NCBI RefSeq assembly: GCF_018141445.1
Contig: NZ_CP058650.1
Coordinates: 1-64,000, forward strand
Direction of reading: 5' to 3'
Origin: Vallitalea pronyensis
GTDB lineage: Bacteria > Bacillota > Clostridia > Lachnospirales > Vallitaleaceae
DNA length: 64,000 nucleotides
Positions 43,674-54,720 of this stretch are shown here, piece by piece. Both the position numbers and the translations under genes were made by a program. Below the pieces are notes generated by a model. That model did no database searches, had not been told where the DNA came from, and saw only the letters and a program-made list of their open reading frames with translations. Position 1 is the stretch's first letter, and every line of letters starts with the position of its first letter.

Positions 43674-44213
43674 GTGCAAAAGAAAAATATTGAGTCCTTT
43701 GAAATGATGTTTTCAACAATGGAACATGGTATAAGGACAGGAAGAACAGCTTATTACCTAGCTCTTGAAGAAGGACTTACGGATGTTGAAGTATATAATA
43801 CAGTTTTTGGAGCTGTATTACACGATATCGGTAAATTTAATCTTGATGAGCACATATTGAGTATACCTGGCCGACTAACAGAAGAACAATATGCATATGT
43901 AAAAAATCATGCAGCATTTGGTTTTAAATTACTATCAAATAGCTTTAATCAAGATATACAAGAATCAGTATTGCATCATCATGAACGTCTTGACGGCAGC
44001 GGGTATATGCATAAAAAAGAATTTTCTATTTGTACAAAAATAATAGCTATTGCAGATGTATATGATGCATTGACTAATAAAAGGTGTTATCAACAAAAAG
44101 TTTTTACGCATCAAGAAGCTATAGCTGAAATGAAAAAAAATAATGGATTTGATAGGCGGCTGCTAGATCACCTGGAATGTATGATGGATGATAATAAGAA
44201 GGTGATTGTGTGA
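43674..44213 (+). CDS. HD-GYP-type phosphodiesterase-like protein
   Basis: A 179-residue single-domain protein. The HD motif is in VLHDIGKF near residue 47. A second metal-ligand motif is LHHHERLDGSGY near 103, the HHExxDGxGY signature of HD-GYP domains, and IADVYDALT lies near 124. HD-GYP enzymes cleave cyclic di-GMP or related nucleotides. The GYP position reads GYM, so substrate is uncertain. GTG 43674 has AAGGAGAG six bases upstream; ATG 43656 is inside the terminator tail region and lacks a ribosome site. It is controlled by leader RNA B. Confidence 0.85.
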   Translation: MQKKNIESFEMMFSTMEHGIRTGRTAYYLALEEGLTDVEVYNTVFGAVLHDIGKFNLDEHILSIPGRLTEEQYAYVKNHAAFGFKLLSNSFNQDIQESVLHHHERLDGSGYMHKKEFSICTKIIAIADVYDALTNKRCYQQKVFTHQEAIAEMKKNNGFDRRLLDHLECMMDDNKKVIV

Positions 44214-44458
44214 AGTTATCAGCAATGAGTGAAAAAATAAAAATAGATATTATTAACAAGTGTGGGTTAAAGCACAAGAAACTTTGTAGATATAAAATTC
44301 GATTATTCCACAACATTGATAACATCGAGCTAAACATCTACAGATGGAAATTAGTTAAAACAATTTACTACCCACAAGAGCATTTTCTATTTAAGGAACT
44401 TGAAGATATGATTAGAGAAAATTTCTTAAAACGATTAAAAGCTAAAAAGTGGTGTTAA
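44210..44458 (+). CDS. Hypothetical basic protein (82 aa)
   Basis: An 82-residue strongly basic protein starting at GTG 44210, overlapping the HD-GYP stop, with AAGGTG upstream. It contains one Cys-Lys-rich helix (INKCGLKHKKLCRYKIRL). No family is recognised. It may partner the HD-GYP enzyme. A hairpin at 44468-44523 follows. Confidence 0.55.
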   Translation: MKLSAMSEKIKIDIINKCGLKHKKLCRYKIRLFHNIDNIELNIYRWKLVKTIYYPQEHFLFKELEDMIRENFLKRLKAKKWC

Positions 44459-44467
44459 ATAAGATGA

Positions 44468-44523
44468 ATTATCAGACAACTAATCCTTGATCCTCTTCCT
44501 GAAGGTATTAATTGTCTGATAAT
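44468..44523. other. Hairpin after the HD-GYP unit
   Basis: A perfect 12-bp inverted repeat (ATTATCAGACAA) with a 32-base loop and no T run. It could be a protein-binding site or an RNA-stabilising hairpin between the signalling genes and the surface cassette. Confidence 0.55.
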
Positions 44524-44571
44524 TATACGAACGTTCCCTATTAATAACTGACAAATTAAGGAGTATTATGT

Positions 44572-45945
44572 ATGAAAAAAGGAATCTTAACTTTACTATT
44601 AGTCGTAACACTAGTAGCAAATTCGATAATGATAAAAGCTGAAGATAATTTGTTTAACGACTTGCAAAACAATCATTGGGCTATCCCCAACATTCAAAAA
44701 CTTGTAGACATGGGTGTTATCAATGGATTTCCAGATGGGTCCTTTAAACCTAATTTTAGCGTTAATGTGGACGCATTTATCAAGATGACTGTGACAGCCA
44801 TGGGCTACACAAGTATACAAAATGGATCGCCATATTGGGCGCAGCCATTTATTGATAAAGCAATGGAACTTGGTATTATTCAAGAAAACCAATTTGCTTC
44901 TTATACTCAAGCTATTACAAGAGAAGAAATGTCCAGTATTATCGCTAAGGCTATTAAGGATGAAGACAAGGCAGATACCAGAAATCTTGTGGAAAACTAT
45001 GTGAATGATTTTTCGTCTATTTCCTATACGTATGTGGAAGATGTAAAGGATGCATATGCTTTTGGAATTATTACAGGTATGCCAGACAATACGTTTAGAC
45101 CACAGGATGAATCTACTAGAGCACAGGCAAGTACCATTATACATCGTATGATCGATGAGAAGGAGAGGAAGCCTTTTGAGCCTACAGAATCACCTACAGA
45201 TGATAATGGTCAAGGTGGTAATGATTCAGGGGATGGTGGTAATGATGGTAGTGGTTCGGGAGAAGAACCTACCCCTATAGAGCATATTCATAAGATTGAG
45301 AACGGGAAGGTTGTTTATAGTACGGAGAAGATTATGGAGATATTAAAGGGGTATCCTATTATAGAAAATATGTATTACGACACCTTTGAAGAAAATAATA
45401 TGAAGTTTACAGACCAAGAATCAGAGAGACAAAAATATAGCACATTGGCAATTGAGACAAAGGAATTTGTTGAGACATTGTTTAGTAGAAACTATAAAAC
45501 ATTAGATAAAGAAAAAGAGTTAGAAACATTACTTTGGTGGTTTCAAGGATGGTGGGGTTATAAGAACGAAAGACATGCCCCAAAAGATTTTGTTAATTTG
45601 TGGTTAGATGAAACGGAAAAATGGAAAATACAACAGGAAATGATACTTGTAACAGATAGCTATAGAATGGTCTATGGAACAGATAACGGTAAAGCTGTTA
45701 GAAGTAGAATTTATTTTAAATATGATAACCATGAAAATCATGAAAACATAAAATATGAATTTGAATTACTAGAAAAAATGTATTCACAGGTTGAAAATCT
45801 GCAAATGGGTAAGTGGTACTATGTAGATGTAGATGTAGAAATGTGTAATCCTGTTTCAAATGCTCCAGTAAATTGGAGTACTTATACCTACACACTATAT
45901 ACTTACACTTATTTAAGTGATTTTAAACTAGTTGAAGGACAGTAG
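44572..45945 (+). CDS. SLH-domain surface protein 1
   Basis: A 457-residue secreted protein. Signal peptide, about residues 1-23. Three SLH repeats follow: NHWAIPNIQKLVDMGVINGF near 37, YWAQPFIDKAMELGII near 85, and a third ending FRPQDESTRAQASTIIHRMI near 190. SLH domains bind pyruvylated secondary wall polymer, holding the protein on the cell surface. A Gly/Asp/Pro-rich linker (about 205-235) leads to a C-terminal domain of unknown function, rich in Trp and Tyr. It heads the surface cassette and is followed after eight bases by a 1904-residue secreted protein. Confidence 0.88.
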   Translation: MKKGILTLLLVVTLVANSIMIKAEDNLFNDLQNNHWAIPNIQKLVDMGVINGFPDGSFKPNFSVNVDAFIKMTVTAMGYTSIQNGSPYWAQPFIDKAMELGIIQENQFASYTQAITREEMSSIIAKAIKDEDKADTRNLVENYVNDFSSISYTYVEDVKDAYAFGIITGMPDNTFRPQDESTRAQASTIIHRMIDEKERKPFEPTESPTDDNGQGGNDSGDGGNDGSGSGEEPTPIEHIHKIENGKVVYSTEKIMEILKGYPIIENMYYDTFEENNMKFTDQESERQKYSTLAIETKEFVETLFSRNYKTLDKEKELETLLWWFQGWWGYKNERHAPKDFVNLWLDETEKWKIQQEMILVTDSYRMVYGTDNGKAVRSRIYFKYDNHENHENIKYEFELLEKMYSQVENLQMGKWYYVDVDVEMCNPVSNAPVNWSTYTYTLYTYTYLSDFKLVEGQ

Positions 45946-45953
45946 GTGTTAAT

Positions 45954-48900
45954 ATGAATAAACATATTAAAAGATATTTAAGCTTTATATGTATAATTAC
46001 ATTCTTATTAAACTCTTTACATGTATTTGCAGGTACAGGGGGAGTTATTGATTATGAAAACGGTAAAATAACCGATAATGATGATGGGATACCAGTATTT
46101 CGCTTTAAAGTATCCGCTACTGCAAGTAGCAGTAAGTATAGATACAAAACCATTGGGTGGAAAATGAAATTCACACCTGAAGGTAAAACCCAATCTTCTG
46201 TTGGTACAATGCCTTATACCTTTGAAAGTGTTAGTCAAGATTTAGTTGATATTGAACTAGAAGATATCTTCGATAAGACTAATTTACCTGACGAAGATAA
46301 AATGCGGGGTGGCGTCATTGAAATAGATGCAATACAAATTATTACTATCTATGGCGTTCCTATGGGATATGATAATAAGCCTGTTGATCCTAATAAGATT
46401 TTGGGTTGGGAAAATGATACGCAGATTATATTGGATAATAATTCCAATACCTCTTTAGGAAATCAGCGTGTAAAGATATTTACAGATGACTCGTCAGGTA
46501 TTCTAGGCGGTTTACCCCATGGTTTATCTTGGAGTGATAATACAAAAGGCGATTTAACAAGTTATTATGATAAAAAAGATGTTTACCCACCGTTAGTAGA
46601 TAAAGCTTCATTCAATGTTGATGTTGACCTCGAAGTAATGTCATCCGTTGATGACCATACCATAGATATGTCAAAAGGTGAAGGTTCAGCGCAAGTAAGA
46701 ATCCATGTTAAAGCAGATATTAAAGACATTACAAGTATTTATACGGAATACTTAAATAACCCAAGTAATATTAGATTTATTACCATAACATTAGAGGAAC
46801 AAACAAGTAAAAAGAAGCTAACCAAAACAATCACAAACCTCACATCTTTGAGTGGAACAGCAGATTTTACTTTCGATTATTTACCAACGGATATTGAAGA
46901 TGGGGATAGTGACCTTGATGATAGTGTTACAAAAGATTATAAATGTGAGGTTGAAGTAAGATATCTCTATCATTATCGTGGGTATGGTTCTGGTTCGACC
47001 AGTGCCGAACTCATAAAAAAAGCCCCTATCCCAGATGGTGACCCTTTAGCCATCCTATCCGTACCCGATCAAGTACTTGTAGACGAAGAAATCCTTGCAG
47101 ATGGTTCGGGTTCAATCGCACCAGAGGGAGCAACCCTGGTTAATTATTCATGGGAAGTTGAGAGCCAAGCATTACCCAAGGAAGAAGGTAATAAAAGCAT
47201 TACATTAACCTATGATGAACCTAAGACCGTTACGGTAGCCTTAACCGTTGAAGATAGTAATGGTAAGACGGATACTGTCATGAAAGATGTAAAAGTGATT
47301 AAGAAAGCCAGTCCACCTATTAACTGGTCACCAGATGTTATCCTATCTGCACCAAGTATTGTCATGCAGGGTGATAGCTTTTCCCTTTATGTGAATGCAA
47401 CGGACCAAGAAGATGGACCATTAACACCAACTCTTAGTAAACCATCATCACTCGTATTAAGTGGTCCCGTACATAATGGCGATAACACGGCTAAATTTAT
47501 GCAAAGCGGTATCTTTACCGTTACGGCCAAAGCAACGGATAGCGGTGGTAAAAGTGATAGTGCCAGTACACAAATAGAGGTGTGTCCACCGAAGCCCCTA
47601 GCCATTATTAGCGAAGATGGGGATTACAAAGTAGGACAAACCGTCGTCTTAGATAGTTCCAACTCCAAAGCTGTAAGTAAAACCTATCCCATTGACTGGA
47701 CGCTAACCAACTGGACCATTACACCCCTTGGCAGTCTTACAAATGATGATATTTATACCAAGAAGCTTAACGACAAAGAGATCGCTTTTACGTCTAAAAA
47801 GTCTGGCAAGGTAGAAATAGCCCTTACTGTAACCAATACACTTGGTTATTCCAATACAAGAACCATAGAACGAACCATAGTGACTGATGCACCACCAATA
47901 GCTGACTTTACACTCATTGAAAAAGTTTATCGGGACAAGGACAATGAGAAAAAAGCCATTGTCAGAGCCTTTGATACGTCAAGTAGTCCTGATGGTGACA
48001 GCATCACTAAAAGAGCTTGGTTCTACGCATTTGACAGTGATAACAATGGTATTTTTTCAGACGATACCTGGTATTATCATAACGGTACAAGTTGGGTCGA
48101 TTCTGGCACAGCTTACAACAACTTATTTACCTTTGCGGATACGGTGAACACAGGCAATTTAACCGATGTGACCGTTGAAACAACCCATGTGGGACGGTAC
48201 AAATTTGAACTGAAAGTGTACGAAGAACACGATAACAGGCTTTTGGAATTTGTGGATACATCTTATATTTTAACAGATGATACCGCAGACAAGCCAGGTG
48301 AGGAATGCATTGCGGAAGTAGATAACATAGCCCCAGTGACAGCTGTCAAAGTGGATGTATCTAAAGACGAAGTCTATGATATAGTCGTTGTTACGGACTA
48401 TAAAGATATGGATTTAATTTCTTTACAGACTGAATTAAATCTTTTAAAAGCTGAAGCTTTTGCTAACAATAAAGATTTTAATATACACATGGTGACCGAT
48501 AAAATAAAGGTTGGTCAGCAACATAAGATAAAAAACTATTATACGTATGCAAGAAATATCTATTTATCTTATTACCTCGATGGTGGTTATATGGAGTATA
48601 CAGGTCCAGATGGCTATGAGCAAACAAATTATAATCGTGATTATCGCTCACATACATTATGGTATGAAACAACACAAGCCTATACAACCCCAACCATACC
48701 ATTTGAAAAAGGGGATCATGTAGAATGGCAACGCACATCTTTTTCAGAGTATAAAAGTGGTTCGCCCAGTTACGATTATTCAGGTGTACGATTCGAGTTT
48801 TATAATCCTGATAATAAGATTGCAACTCGTATTAAAGAGGATATCATAACTAGTGGCCATATACAAACGCTTTATTGGGCAAAAGTTTTTAACAGTATAG

Positions 48901-51668
48901 GTGTTATTGATGAGAACGTTTCTATATCAAATACCTGGACAATGACTTCAAACTCAACGCCACATGATTTTTATTATGATATACATGCAATGGATTTCTC
49001 AAAAGTAAAAGATGTAAGCTATGAAAATGGCAGCAAGAGGATATTTTTATTTTTCACTAAAGGTACAGGTTTAAATTATGAGTATGATGGGTATAACTAT
49101 TCAGCAACAAATATAGAAAAAGATTTTGTTGATTACCTTGTATATAATGATTTTGAAACCTATGTCGTAACGTCTAATGAGAGCATATTAGGTATTAGAT
49201 TTGATAACAATAATTATGGTTCCAATATCAACAATCAATACGCTTCATTAAGAGAATTGGCACACTGCTCACCTGTCCGTGGTAAATATGTCGTAGGTGG
49301 TCCAACTACAGATATATGGAAAGAACAATTGCTTCATATCACTAAAAACAATGTGATCATGCCAAATGAAGTAACTGTCGAAAATAATGTGATTGAGTTA
49401 AAGTTTGATGAGCCATTTAAAAAGGATGAAGAAGTTCATTTGAAAGTACTTTTAGAAGAATTTAAACTATCAGATTTACTCAATAATCAAATAGAGTTAC
49501 CTAAATTAGAGTATAAAAATATTAAACATAACGATACAGGTATTAAAAGCTTATCCAGTTTTTGTCTATCTGATCCGTTATCTGAAACAGTTTTAAATGA
49601 AGATATAGAGGTTATTGAAATTATAGATTACCTTACACTGTATAAAGAAGAAGGGGTTACAAAAGTTCAGATAACGGATCAAGAGAGAGCAAAAGAATAC
49701 TTTTCTGATGAAGAAATTGAGGCGATAAAAAAACTAGATTATTCCAATGTAAACGACATACAGATTGGTTATTATTTTATTACCATACAAAAAGATGATC
49801 ATGTAAAACTATATGGTAAAGCTGTTATAAGTGGTCGAACAGGGTTAGTATTCAATCCAACACAATGGACAGATGTCAAAAAAATCTATTCAACAGACCA
49901 TTTAGTAATAGGTTTAAAAAATAATGGCGGTGTTATTGTAACAGGTTATTGGAATACTGGCTCGAATAGTTCACCTTATTCTTATTATAACGGACGAAAC
50001 TTAGATTTTTTATCGACCTATGATATTCTAGATGCTGTTATATTACGACATGGGATAACGTTAATCATAAGACATAAAAGCTCTAGTGAAAAAATATATT
50101 ACCCTATTGGTAATATTGGATCTACGTATATCCACAAAATAGATCAAACGTATAATACCAATGATGTAACATTAATAGGGAATAGTACAAGCCAAAGGTT
50201 ATATTTTGAAGTAAATGGAAAATATTATTCACTTGAAAATAGTTATTCAAATAGTATTTATGAGTATACAGAATTAAATGGTATGTCCATTAAAGAATTT
50301 ATTCCAACAGAGTACGGATTTATAGCTATTAAGCAAGATGATACCCTTTATTTTTCAAATAAATATAAAAGTTATTTACAAGGTAGTTCATGTTTACCAG
50401 GTGTTTCTAATCTGGCGACTACTATTGGAACGGTTAAAAAAATAATACCTGTGGATTCTTACTTGATGATACAAGGGAGCAATAGAGAATTTTATACCTA
50501 TTTGGAAAAAAACATGTATGAAACCTCCTCAACTAATATGTGTATACCCATAAAAGACGTACAAAAAGTAATAAGCAATGGAGGTAATGGTAGTGGTTAT
50601 TATAAAGACGATATTATTTTCGTCATGGATGATGGCTATCAACATTATTTAACGAACAACATCAATGCAATGCTATTAAATGCTTCCACCGAGTATTTCT
50701 TTATGGATGAATATGGTTTATCTTATATGACGGATACAGGGTATTTTTATTCGTCTTTAACGCCAAGCAGAGAAAGTTGGAAATCCCATGCTCATAGAAA
50801 ATTCAGCGGTCATTATGATAAAGTGATTATTGACTATGATTTAAGGTCCATCATTGGTTTAAGAAATGAACAAGTAACGGTTTATTATGATATATATAGT
50901 AACTATAGTTACTTAACTGGGGCAAGATACTATAGTGGTGTAAAAGACATCTATTACAAGAAGGGTGTGTTATTTTTAATTAGAGATACTGGTATTACAC
51001 GTATTTATAAAGATAATTTCTATGAATATTTTACTGGCTATAACCAATTTCTTTATAAGAACATTAAGAAATACTTATTTGCAAAAGTGTCACCAGAAAA
51101 AAATGATTGGTACTTTTATGGATTAAGCGAGAATGGTGACGTATGGCGAACAAGTCCATCTGGATTAGTAAAGGTAGCCACAAATATTGAAGATATCTAT
51201 ACGTTGAATGATGATTTTGTCTCTTTATCAAAAAGTGGATACCTTAATAAGTATGGTGAAGGAAATAGTTATGAAAAATATGAAAACATGCTCATAGCCC
51301 CTCATTTCATTACTTTAAAACTAAAAAATGGGGAAGATCTTGTCTATATTAGTCCTCAAGGAATTAATATCGGTTACATCGGTAATTTTGAGCAAACAAT
51401 GAACAAACAACATTTAAGATCAACACAATTTCACATAGGGAAACATCAAGATGATGGTGTCGCATTCAAATACAAGGTGTTCACGGATGATGAACAATCT
51501 GTTGAAGAAGTTCTGTACCAACAAGATATTGATGATACTTGGATACAGGTAAAGGATTTAGACATTATTCCCGTAACAGATGGCTATTATATCGGTGTTG
51601 TGGAAGTGAATGCAGACAATAGAGCAATAGGGTACAGCTATATGAAAGCAAAAGCTAGTAAGCTGTAG
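45954..51668 (+). CDS. Giant secreted protein with PKD-like and propeller-like repeats (1904 aa)
   Basis: A signal peptide (about residues 1-26, ending VFAG) precedes a very large extracellular protein. Residues 360-620 include Ig-like/PKD-type repeats (VPDQVLVDEEILADGSGS, VTVALTVEDSNGKTDTV). A segment near 805 (DIVVVTDYKDMDLISLQ) has the look of a divergent vWA start, as does the sister protein at 56448. From about residue 1310 onward, repeats such as IYSTDHLVIGLKNNGGVIV and LSENGDVW suggest an RCC1-like or other beta-propeller. No SLH or sortase motif, so it may attach through the adjoining SLH protein. A likely adhesin for mating contact, by inference. Confidence 0.7.
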   Translation: MNKHIKRYLSFICIITFLLNSLHVFAGTGGVIDYENGKITDNDDGIPVFRFKVSATASSSKYRYKTIGWKMKFTPEGKTQSSVGTMPYTFESVSQDLVDIELEDIFDKTNLPDEDKMRGGVIEIDAIQIITIYGVPMGYDNKPVDPNKILGWENDTQIILDNNSNTSLGNQRVKIFTDDSSGILGGLPHGLSWSDNTKGDLTSYYDKKDVYPPLVDKASFNVDVDLEVMSSVDDHTIDMSKGEGSAQVRIHVKADIKDITSIYTEYLNNPSNIRFITITLEEQTSKKKLTKTITNLTSLSGTADFTFDYLPTDIEDGDSDLDDSVTKDYKCEVEVRYLYHYRGYGSGSTSAELIKKAPIPDGDPLAILSVPDQVLVDEEILADGSGSIAPEGATLVNYSWEVESQALPKEEGNKSITLTYDEPKTVTVALTVEDSNGKTDTVMKDVKVIKKASPPINWSPDVILSAPSIVMQGDSFSLYVNATDQEDGPLTPTLSKPSSLVLSGPVHNGDNTAKFMQSGIFTVTAKATDSGGKSDSASTQIEVCPPKPLAIISEDGDYKVGQTVVLDSSNSKAVSKTYPIDWTLTNWTITPLGSLTNDDIYTKKLNDKEIAFTSKKSGKVEIALTVTNTLGYSNTRTIERTIVTDAPPIADFTLIEKVYRDKDNEKKAIVRAFDTSSSPDGDSITKRAWFYAFDSDNNGIFSDDTWYYHNGTSWVDSGTAYNNLFTFADTVNTGNLTDVTVETTHVGRYKFELKVYEEHDNRLLEFVDTSYILTDDTADKPGEECIAEVDNIAPVTAVKVDVSKDEVYDIVVVTDYKDMDLISLQTELNLLKAEAFANNKDFNIHMVTDKIKVGQQHKIKNYYTYARNIYLSYYLDGGYMEYTGPDGYEQTNYNRDYRSHTLWYETTQAYTTPTIPFEKGDHVEWQRTSFSEYKSGSPSYDYSGVRFEFYNPDNKIATRIKEDIITSGHIQTLYWAKVFNSIGVIDENVSISNTWTMTSNSTPHDFYYDIHAMDFSKVKDVSYENGSKRIFLFFTKGTGLNYEYDGYNYSATNIEKDFVDYLVYNDFETYVVTSNESILGIRFDNNNYGSNINNQYASLRELAHCSPVRGKYVVGGPTTDIWKEQLLHITKNNVIMPNEVTVENNVIELKFDEPFKKDEEVHLKVLLEEFKLSDLLNNQIELPKLEYKNIKHNDTGIKSLSSFCLSDPLSETVLNEDIEVIEIIDYLTLYKEEGVTKVQITDQERAKEYFSDEEIEAIKKLDYSNVNDIQIGYYFITIQKDDHVKLYGKAVISGRTGLVFNPTQWTDVKKIYSTDHLVIGLKNNGGVIVTGYWNTGSNSSPYSYYNGRNLDFLSTYDILDAVILRHGITLIIRHKSSSEKIYYPIGNIGSTYIHKIDQTYNTNDVTLIGNSTSQRLYFEVNGKYYSLENSYSNSIYEYTELNGMSIKEFIPTEYGFIAIKQDDTLYFSNKYKSYLQGSSCLPGVSNLATTIGTVKKIIPVDSYLMIQGSNREFYTYLEKNMYETSSTNMCIPIKDVQKVISNGGNGSGYYKDDIIFVMDDGYQHYLTNNINAMLLNASTEYFFMDEYGLSYMTDTGYFYSSLTPSRESWKSHAHRKFSGHYDKVIIDYDLRSIIGLRNEQVTVYYDIYSNYSYLTGARYYSGVKDIYYKKGVLFLIRDTGITRIYKDNFYEYFTGYNQFLYKNIKKYLFAKVSPEKNDWYFYGLSENGDVWRTSPSGLVKVATNIEDIYTLNDDFVSLSKSGYLNKYGEGNSYEKYENMLIAPHFITLKLKNGEDLVYISPQGINIGYIGNFEQTMNKQHLRSTQFHIGKHQDDGVAFKYKVFTDDEQSVEEVLYQQDIDDTWIQVKDLDIIPVTDGYYIGVVEVNADNRAIGYSYMKAKASKL

Positions 51669-51683
51669 AAAGAAGGTGTAACA

Positions 51684-54677
51684 GTGGATAAAATCAATCG
51701 ACTTGTATATGGGATCTTACTCTTATTAGCATTATACTCATCTACAACATATGCTGCACTAGAAAGTAGGGAACCCTTTGGTGCAACACAATACACACTA
51801 GAGTTTAGTAAATGGAATGAAACCAAGAATTATAGTGGTGGGCGTGACAATATGTCATCCAGTACATACTCATCAGGTGTGACAGTAGAAATACTTAATA
51901 TCGTAACAGATAGTAACGATTCTAGTAGATGGTTAATTACCTATAAAGCAAGTGGATATATATCAGCTTATTGTCGGTCAGTAGATTCTAGTTATGGTGC
52001 AAGCGCAAGAACGAGTATAAATGGCTCTACTATACAAGGAAATGTAAGTACATCAAGTGGAAGTGACTCTTATAGAGAGAGTGTATCTTATGATGGAAGT
52101 GCCACAACTATAAGCGTATCCAAAGGTGAGAACCCAATGAGAATATATGTAAAAGTTCGTACTTATTCAAGAACGTACCTTATATCAACGACTCGTGAAC
52201 AAACCAAAATCATTAATATGAACAATAGTCCTCATCTATCAGCACAGATTGATCGTAATTATATGAATGGCAAGGATAGTCAATCCATCACCGTTTCAGG
52301 GCAAGGATGGGATATTGAACAAGATTCTATAGTAATTACAGCTGAACTTGATGGCATTACCAGGACAAAAATTATTGATAATCCTAAAGCAACAATGGGA
52401 CAAGAAAACGATTATACGTTTACATTTTTATTATCAGAATACCCTAATGATATCATTAAAACGCTCAAAGTAACCGTTAGAGATTATTATGAAGATACTT
52501 CCTATACTAGTTTTACAATATACATTGACAGGATTGACCCACAGGTAACCACGCAAAATGATGTAAAGATTAAAGGCGGTGAATATGTTTCTGTAACACC
52601 TACAGAGCAGAGCGATATTTACTTGTTAAGAAATGATAGGCCCTATCTTTTATACTCGGATGTGCTAAGTGCGGTTAATGAAGATAAGGGTATAGCGATA
52701 GGAAACTGTTCGACAAAAACAAACTTAAGCGTACCAACCACATTATTAGAGGGATCTTACCGATTATTTTCTGTGGACAATGGAAAAAACGTATCACAAC
52801 CTTCTGAAAATATTGTAATGGTGGATAATAGCGTACCTGAAAAAGTAAACATATTCATAGAAGGAAATACCATTAGACTGGTTTATGATGAGGTATTAAA
52901 GCCTAGCATACCGTCAAAGGACGATTTTATTTTACCAAGAGAAAATATCATATCATCATCTGTCTGTATCCTAGCAGACGAAGATAATGTTGACTATGAA
53001 TTTATCTTTGATGATTATGAAGGTGACGAGAAATATGCAGAGAGGTTTGTTTTTAGTGCATTTGATAACAGCATGTTTACCAATACAAATGGTATTCCTG
53101 ATATCATTGGTAAAACAGCGAGTACTAAAAGCAGCTTCCATGAAGTCGGCAGGTACACCCTAGAATATCAAGCACAGGACACCCCTGTTCCTGGAAATGA
53201 AAACAGGTTTAATAATTATCGGAAATGGGGAAACAAGAACCTTATACAGCTCCTTGTTCACCGTAGACCATTGGCTAACTTAACCATTAATGCCAGTCTT
53301 AGCAACGACAAATGGATCATCAATGGTGTAAATGGTACAGGTTACGACTTAGACCACATGGACATGGCAAACAAAGGTATTCAAGATGATATGTATGAGT
53401 GGAAAAAAATGAACGATAGCCAATACACACCTGGTATCATACCAAATACCGTGGCAGCTGTCGAAGGTGGAAAAGACGTGGAATATGTTGTTAAATACAA
53501 AGTACAAGATATTGAAGGGGTATGGAGTGAACCCGTAATCTTTATCATATCCGCAGATCCACCCATAGAGATTGAAGCTTCTTTAAAGAGTGAAGACAGT
53601 AAGTTCTCAATTTCTAGTATTCCTGCATCAGAGAATCTAGTAGCGTATGATGTTAAAACCATATTTAATAAGCTTCATTATTTAGATATGGCACTATATA
53701 ATAGTTCAAACAGTATTGTCATTGATTTAACACGTAGACAATCCAGTAATACTAGCTATGTATCTCAAAACGGCAATAAGTTTTATTGGGTAGATAAGGT
53801 GATTAACATCCCTGCAACATTGGCTGATGGGACGTATAAATTCATTGTAAAAGCTACAGATGCTAGTAACTCACTTAAAACAAAAGAAAAAGAGTTTTCG
53901 GTAACAGTAGATACTCCAATAAATTTACAATCGTCTATGACAGACCTAGACGGTGGATCAGAAGCTATTATCCCTGCCACCACAAGCATATATGCGAACG
54001 AAGTCAATGTCATCCTATTTTATGGTACACCGTATGCTACATCACTAGATATGTCGATTGCTAGTAACAATGGGACCACAAAATATTGGACAGCAAAAAA
54101 AGGTATAGCAGAAACGATTCCAGAGGGCTATTATAAGGCTAGATTTACAGCCAGGACACCTAATGGAAACGTAGAATACTTAACAAAGGATTTCTATTTA
54201 AATCAACTTAAAATCGTGGATATGACTCTATGGGGAGAGTGGAATTACTGGCGAGGACAAGTCAACCTATTTGGAAAACAGCTTGTCAATATGCCGCATA
54301 GATTCTTGTCCTATGAGAAAGTACATATTGAAACTGAAATAAAAGGCAATCCCGACCAGGTATATGTGCGATTTAGTCCAGAACTAGAAGCTATGATTTT
54401 TACAAATCAATATGGCCATACATATCATTATAGCGATCACATAGGTTATACGGTCAATTTTCCGCTTACTATGACCAGTTCAGACGGTGAGAACTATAAG
54501 GCAGAGTATATACTACCTCTTGCTAAATCCACCATGAATGATGAAGATACACGGTTAGGTGGACAATATTGGGTAGAGGTCACAGCCACAAAAGGCAGCA
54601 CAACAAAAACAATGAGAATAGATGACATAGACATCACTGGAAATACGCTCGACAAAATATATATACAGCCCGAATAA
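51684..54677 (+). CDS. Large secreted protein sharing a C-terminal domain (997 aa)
   Basis: A signal peptide (about 1-25) precedes a Ser/Thr-rich N-terminal region and several Ig-like domains. Residues about 850-997 (starting WGEWNYWRGQVNLFGKQ, ending TLDKIYIQPE) are almost identical to the C-terminus of the 1659-residue protein at 56448. The segment SSIPASENLVAYD near 645 also recurs there. Start GTG 51684 has AAGGTG upstream. The shared end probably mediates assembly or anchoring. No SLH domain or sortase signal. Confidence 0.75.
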   Translation: MDKINRLVYGILLLLALYSSTTYAALESREPFGATQYTLEFSKWNETKNYSGGRDNMSSSTYSSGVTVEILNIVTDSNDSSRWLITYKASGYISAYCRSVDSSYGASARTSINGSTIQGNVSTSSGSDSYRESVSYDGSATTISVSKGENPMRIYVKVRTYSRTYLISTTREQTKIINMNNSPHLSAQIDRNYMNGKDSQSITVSGQGWDIEQDSIVITAELDGITRTKIIDNPKATMGQENDYTFTFLLSEYPNDIIKTLKVTVRDYYEDTSYTSFTIYIDRIDPQVTTQNDVKIKGGEYVSVTPTEQSDIYLLRNDRPYLLYSDVLSAVNEDKGIAIGNCSTKTNLSVPTTLLEGSYRLFSVDNGKNVSQPSENIVMVDNSVPEKVNIFIEGNTIRLVYDEVLKPSIPSKDDFILPRENIISSSVCILADEDNVDYEFIFDDYEGDEKYAERFVFSAFDNSMFTNTNGIPDIIGKTASTKSSFHEVGRYTLEYQAQDTPVPGNENRFNNYRKWGNKNLIQLLVHRRPLANLTINASLSNDKWIINGVNGTGYDLDHMDMANKGIQDDMYEWKKMNDSQYTPGIIPNTVAAVEGGKDVEYVVKYKVQDIEGVWSEPVIFIISADPPIEIEASLKSEDSKFSISSIPASENLVAYDVKTIFNKLHYLDMALYNSSNSIVIDLTRRQSSNTSYVSQNGNKFYWVDKVINIPATLADGTYKFIVKATDASNSLKTKEKEFSVTVDTPINLQSSMTDLDGGSEAIIPATTSIYANEVNVILFYGTPYATSLDMSIASNNGTTKYWTAKKGIAETIPEGYYKARFTARTPNGNVEYLTKDFYLNQLKIVDMTLWGEWNYWRGQVNLFGKQLVNMPHRFLSYEKVHIETEIKGNPDQVYVRFSPELEAMIFTNQYGHTYHYSDHIGYTVNFPLTMTSSDGENYKAEYILPLAKSTMNDEDTRLGGQYWVEVTATKGSTTKTMRIDDIDITGNTLDKIYIQPE

Positions 54678-54720
54678 TTCAAGTCAAGAAGAAATTGGTC
54701 AACGAAGGAGGATATTACCT

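Noticed and set aside
44611..45144. 177-codon minus-strand frame opposite SLH protein 1
   Set aside because: Antisense shadow; the plus strand encodes three clear SLH repeats.
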